From Rhynochetos jubatus (Eukaryota > Chordata > Aves > Eurypygiformes > Rhynochetidae): a stretch of 64,000 bases of DNA. Every line of letters begins with the position of its first letter. Position 1 is the stretch's first letter. The DNA lies in NCBI GenBank assembly GCA_027574665.1, contig CM050672.1, positions 10,214,001-10,278,000 of the forward strand, in the 5' to 3' direction. Shown here piece after piece: positions 60,321 through 64,000 of this stretch. The notes beneath the pieces are model-generated. The model was not told the DNA's origin. It was given only the letters and a program-made list of their open reading frames with translations, and did not search any database. A program made the translations under genes and the position numbers.

Positions 60321-60366
60321 GAGAATCTCAAGAGCAGGGGGTGGAGCAAGCCAGGCCTCAAACCAC
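60321..60366 (+). repeat. Half-unit B of the monomer (46 bp), possible ancient subrepeat
   Basis: The second 46 bases start GAGAATCTCAAGAGC, directly comparable with the GAGAAGCTCCAGCCC that starts half-unit A. GAGAATCTC is a perfect 4-1-4 palindrome. The half then has a purine-rich stretch around AGGGGGTGGAG, and AGGCCT. The similarity to half A fades after about 16 bases. It could be partly due to shared A and G richness. Confidence 0.45.
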
Positions 60367-63300
60367 GAGAAGCTCCAGCCCAAAAGGCAGCCAAAATGCA
60401 GCCCACATCCGGGAGAATCTCAAGAGCAGGGGGTGGAGCAAGCCAGGCCTCAAACCACGAGAAGCTCCAGCCCAAAAGGCAGCCAAAACCCAGCCCACAT
60501 CCGGGAGAATCTCAAGAGCAGGGGCTGGAGCAAGCCAGGCCTCAAACCACGAGAAGCTCCAGCCCAAAAGGCAGCCAAAATGCAGCCCACATCCGGGAGA
60601 ATCTCAAGAGCAGGGGGTGGAGCAAGGCAGGCCTCAAACCACGAGAAGCTCCAGCCCAAAAGGCAGCCAAAACCCAGCCCACATCCGGGAGAATCTCAAG
60701 AGCAGGGGGTGGAGCAAGCCAGGCCTCAAACCACGAGAAGCTCCAGCCCAAAAGGCAGCCAAAATGCAGCCCACATCCGGGAGAATCTCAAGAGCAGGGG
60801 GTGGAGCAAGCAAGGCCTCAAACCTCGAGATTCTCCAGCCCAAAAGGCAGCCAAAATGCAGCCCACATCCGGGAGAATCTCAAGAGCAGGGGGTGGAGCA
60901 AGCCAGGCCTCAAACCACGAGAAGCTCCAGCCCAAAAGGCAGCCAAAATGCAGACCACATCCGGGAGAATCTCAAGAGCAGGGGTTGGAGCAAGCCAGGC
61001 CTCAAACCTCGAGAAGCTCCAGCCCTAAAGGCAGCCAAAATGCAGCCCACATCCGGGAGAATCTCAAGAGCAGGGGGTGGAGCAAGCCAGGCCTCAAACC
61101 ACGACAAGCTCCAGCCCAAAAGGCAGCCAAAATGCAGCCCACCTCCGGGAGAATCTCAAGAGCAGGGGGTGGAGCAAGCCAGGCCTCAAACCACGAGAAG
61201 CTCCAGCCCAAAAGGCAGCCAAAATGCAGCCCACATCCGGGAGAATCTCAAGAGCAGGGGGTGGAGCAAGCCAGGCCTCAAACCACGAGAAGCTCCAACC
61301 CAAAAGGCAGCCAAAATGCAGCCCACATCCGGGAGAATCTCAAGAGCAGGGGGTGGAGCAAGCCAGGCCTCAAACCACGAGAAGCTCCAGCCCAAAAGGC
61401 AGCCAAAATGCAGCCCACATCCGGGACAATTTCAAGTGCAGGGTGTGGAGCAAGCAAGGCCTCAAACCATGAGAAGCTCCAGCCCAAAAGGCAGCCAAAA
61501 TGCAGCCCACATCCGGGAGAATATCAAGAGCAGGGGGTGGAGCAAGCCAGGCCTCAAACCACGAGAAGCTCCAGCCCAAACTGCAGCCAAAATGCAGCCC
61601 ACATCCGGGAGAATCTCAAGAGCAGGGGGTGGAGCAAGCCAGGCCTCAATCCACGAGAAGCTCCAGCCCAAAAGGAAGCCAAAATGCAGCCCACATCAGG
61701 GAGAATATCAAGAGCAGAGGGTGGAGCAAGCCAGGCCTCAAACCATGAGAAGCTAAAGCCCAAAATGCAGCCAAAATGCAGCCCACCTCCGGGAGAATCT
61801 CAAGAGCAGTGGGTGGAGCAAGCCAGGCCTCAAACCACGAGAAGCTCCAGCCCAAAAGGCAGCCAAAATGCAGCCCACCTCCGGGAGAATCTCAAGAGCA
61901 GGGGGTGGAGCAAGCCAGGCCTCAAACCACGAGAAGCTCCAGCCCAAAAGGCAGCCAAAATGCAGCCCACATCCGGGAGAATCTCAAGAGCAGGGGGTGG
62001 AGAAAGCCAGGCCTCAAACCTCGAGATTCTCCAGCCCAAAAGGCAGCCAAAATGCAGCCCACATCCGGGAGAATCTCAAGAGCAGGGGGTGGAGCAAGCC
62101 AGGCCTCAAACCACGAGAAGCTCCAGCCCAAACTGCAGACAAAATGCAGCCCACATCCGGGAGAATCTCAAGAGCAGGGGGTGGAGCAAGCCAGGCCTCA
62201 ATCCACGAGAAGCTCCAGCCCAAAATGCAGCCAAAATGCAGCCCACATCAGGGAGAATATCAAGAGCAGGGGGTGGAGCAAGCCAGGCCTCAAACCATGA
62301 GAAGCTCCAGCCCAAAAGGCAGCCAAAATCCAGCCCACCTCCGGGAGAATATCAAGAGCAGGGGGTGGAGCAAGCCAGGCCTCAAACCACGAGAAGCTCC
62401 AGCCCAAAATGCAGACAAAATGCAGCCCAGATCCGGGAGAATCTCAAGAGCAGGGGGTGGAGCAAGGCAGGCCTCAAACCTCGAGATTCTCCAGCCCAAA
62501 AGGCAGCCAAAATGCAGCCCACATCCGGGAGAATCTCAAGAGCAGGGGGTGGATGAAGCCAGGCCTCAAACCACGAGAAGGTCCAGCCCAAAAGGCAGCC
62601 AAAATGCAGCCCACATCCGGGAGAATCTCAAGAGCAGGGGGTGGAGCAAGCCAGGCCTCAAACCACGAGAAGCTCCAGCCCAAAATGCAGACAAAATCCA
62701 GCCCACATGCGGGAGAATCTCAAGAGCAGGGGTTGGACCAAGGCAGGCCTGAAACCACGAGAAGCTCCAGCCCAAAAGGCAGCCAAAATCCAGCCCACAT
62801 CCGGGAGAATCTCAAGAGCAGTGGGTGGAGCAAGCCAGGCCTCAAACCACGAGAAGCTCCAGCCCAAGTATCAGCCAAAATGCAGCCCACCTCCGGGAGA
62901 ATCTCAAGAGCAGGGGGTGGAGCAAGCCAGGCCTCAAACCACGAGAAGCTCCAGCCAAAAAGGCAGCCAAAATGCAGCCCACATCCGGGAGAATCTCAAG
63001 AGCAGGGGGTGGAGCAAGCCAGGCCTCAAACCACGAGAAGCTCCAGCCCAAAATTCAGCCAAAATGCAGCCCACATCCGGGAGAATCTCAAGAGCAGGGG
63101 GTGGAGCAAGCCAGGCCTCAAACCACGAGAAGCTCCAGCCCAAAAGGCAGCCAAAACCCAGCCCACATCCGGGAGAATCTCAAGAGCAGGGGGTGGAGCA
63201 AGCCAGGCCTCAAACCACGAGAAGCTCCAGCCCAAAAGGCAGCCAAAATGCAGCCCACATCCGGGAGAATCTCAAGAGCAGGGGGTGGAGCAAGCAAGGC

Positions 63301-64000
63301 CTCAAACCTCGAGATTCTCCAGCCCAAAAGGCAGCCAAAATGCAGCCCACATCCGGGAGAATCTCAAGAGCAGGGGGTGGAGCAAGCCAGGCCTCAAACC
63401 ACGAGAAGCTCCAGCCCAAAAGGCAGCCAAAATGCAGCCCACATCCGGGACAATCTCAAGAGCAGGGGTTGGAGCAAGCCAGGCCTCAAACCTCGAGAAG
63501 CTCCAGCCCTAAAGGCAGCCAAAATGCAGCCCACATCCGGGAGAATCTCAAGAGCAGGGGGTGGAGCAAGCCAGGCCTCAAACCACAGGAAGCTCCAGCC
63601 CAAGATTCAGCCAAAATGCAGCCCACATCCGGGAGAATATCAAGAGCAGGGGGTGGAGCAAGCCAGGCCTCAAACCACGAGAAGCTCCAGCCCAAACTGC
63701 AGCCAAAATGCAGCACACATCCGGGAGAATCTCAAGAGCAGGGGGTGGAGCAAGCCAGGCCTCAATCCACGAGAAGCTCCAGCCCAAAAGGAAGCCAAAA
63801 TGCAGCCCACATCAGGGAGAATATCAAGAGCAGAGGGTGGAGCAAGCCAGGCCTCAAACCATGAGAAGCTAAAGCCCAAAATGCAGCCAAAATGCAGCCC
63901 ACCTCCGGGAGAATCTCAAGAGCAGTGGGTGGAGCAAGCCAGGCCTCAAACCACGAGAAGCTCCAGCCCAAAAGGCAGCCAAAATGCAGCCCACCTCCGG

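Larger units (their letters stand above)
60275..60366 (+). repeat. Representative consensus monomer (92 bp)
   Basis: One unit that matches the consensus by eye. It begins GAGAAGCTCCAGCCC and ends GGCCTCAAACCAC. Composition by direct count is A 31, C 28, G 26, T 7, or 58.7% G+C with very few T. It contains two CpG sites, one in CATCCGGGAG and one in CCACGAGAAG, an AluI-type AGCT, an MspI-type CCGG and a StuI-type AGGCCT. The strand contains no TAA, TAG or TGA in any frame. The opposite strand has two TGA triplets per unit, in GTTTGAGG and CTTGAGA. No CENP-B box (NTTCGNNNNANNCGGGN) is present. Confidence 0.9.
31831..64000 (+). repeat. 92-bp satellite array, right arm (plus orientation)
   Basis: About 350 head-to-tail units of the same 92-bp satellite as the left arm, now in the opposite orientation. 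The same paired alleles appear here as complements (GAGAATCTC or GAGAATATC; CCAAAATGC or CCAAAATCC), so both arms draw on one pool of variants. Length variants include 90-bp units between 34.1 and 40.5 kb and 91-bp units near 32,429, 42,089 and 43,561. Units from about 55 kb to the window end are closest to the consensus, while 33-41 kb and 41-53 kb carry marked subfamilies. No unique sequence, gene or mobile element interrupts the array, which continues past the right edge. Confidence 0.98.
59250..64000 (+). repeat. 29-unit (2,668-bp) tandem duplication with later deletions
   Basis: Positions 59,250-60,450 match 61,918-63,118 at an offset of 2,668 bp. The match then continues at 2,484 bp (60,634-61,100 against 63,118-63,600) and at 2,116 bp (61,462-61,884 against 63,578-64,000). 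The second copy has therefore lost two and then four whole units. Marks include GGATGAAGCC, TTGGACCAAGGC, GAGCAGTGGGTGG and the GAGAAGCTAAAGCCC unit (61,750 and 63,867). The second copy runs off the window. Confidence 0.82.

Noticed and set aside
1-64000. CRISPR array
   Set aside because: The period is constant, but the whole 92 bp is repeated. There are no conserved short repeats with unique spacers and no cas genes.
1-64000. CENP-B box
   Set aside because: TTCG occurs in some variants (for example CTTTTCGTTCTTTGGGG), but the downstream A and CGGG positions do not match.
1-64000. G-quadruplex repeats from AGGGGGTGG
   Set aside because: Only one long G run per unit, the next being 92 bp away; no four close runs.
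1-64000. tRNA genes suggested by the GGTTTGAGGCC motif
   Set aside because: The T stem around it pairs poorly (three of five), and no A box or cloverleaf is visible.
1-64000. Transposon, telomere repeat or unique-sequence insertion
   Set aside because: No stretch departs from the 92-bp register by more than a few bases, and no terminal repeats, target duplications or TTAGGG-like runs are seen.

Overview
The whole 64 kb window is one tandem satellite DNA array. Its unit is 92 bp long, and roughly 690 to 700 units follow one another with no unrelated sequence between them. I find no protein gene, RNA gene, transposon or unique-sequence island. Both ends of the window lie inside the array, so its true length is not visible. 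This is typical of eukaryotic constitutive heterochromatin (centromeric, pericentromeric, subtelomeric or knob satellite). I do not recognise the satellite family and cannot name the organism. The two commonest variant sites are CpG dinucleotides decayed to TpG or CpA, which suggests a genome with cytosine methylation, such as a vertebrate or plant.

The array has two arms in opposite orientation. I read the monomer on the strand that contains GAGAAGCTCCAGCCC. In that sense, positions 1 to about 31,826 carry units on the minus strand, and about 31,831 to 64,000 carry them on the plus strand. The switch is abrupt, at about 31,827-31,830, inside a short inverted repeat with a 25-nt spacer. Three atypical 91-bp units lie immediately to its left. 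The consensus monomer is 58.7% G+C and very asymmetric (A 31, T 7, G 26, C 28). On its own strand it has no stop codon in any of the three frames. That explains the many very long open frames in the window (up to 876 codons), which are not genes.

The array has further structure. Blocks of many units have been duplicated and are recognisable by shared private variants. In the left arm there is a 2,484-bp (27-unit) tandem duplication at 17.05-22.02 kb, with a third partial copy at 25.5-27.4 kb, plus smaller duplications of 5, 8-9, 14-16 and 22 units. In the right arm a block of about 11 to 17 units recurs six times at 33-41 kb. A 2,757-bp (30-unit) block is repeated almost identically at 44.55-50.06 kb, with a longer relative before it and a partial copy after it. 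A 29-unit duplication fills 59.25-64.0 kb. The right end, from about 55 kb, looks closest to the consensus.

The most useful observations are the orientation switch, the near-identical 2,757-bp blocks (recent homogenisation), evidence that the 92-bp unit may itself be an ancient 46+46 dimer, and CpG decay that both drives unit diversity and creates most of the stops that bound the spurious open frames. I found no novel gene system.
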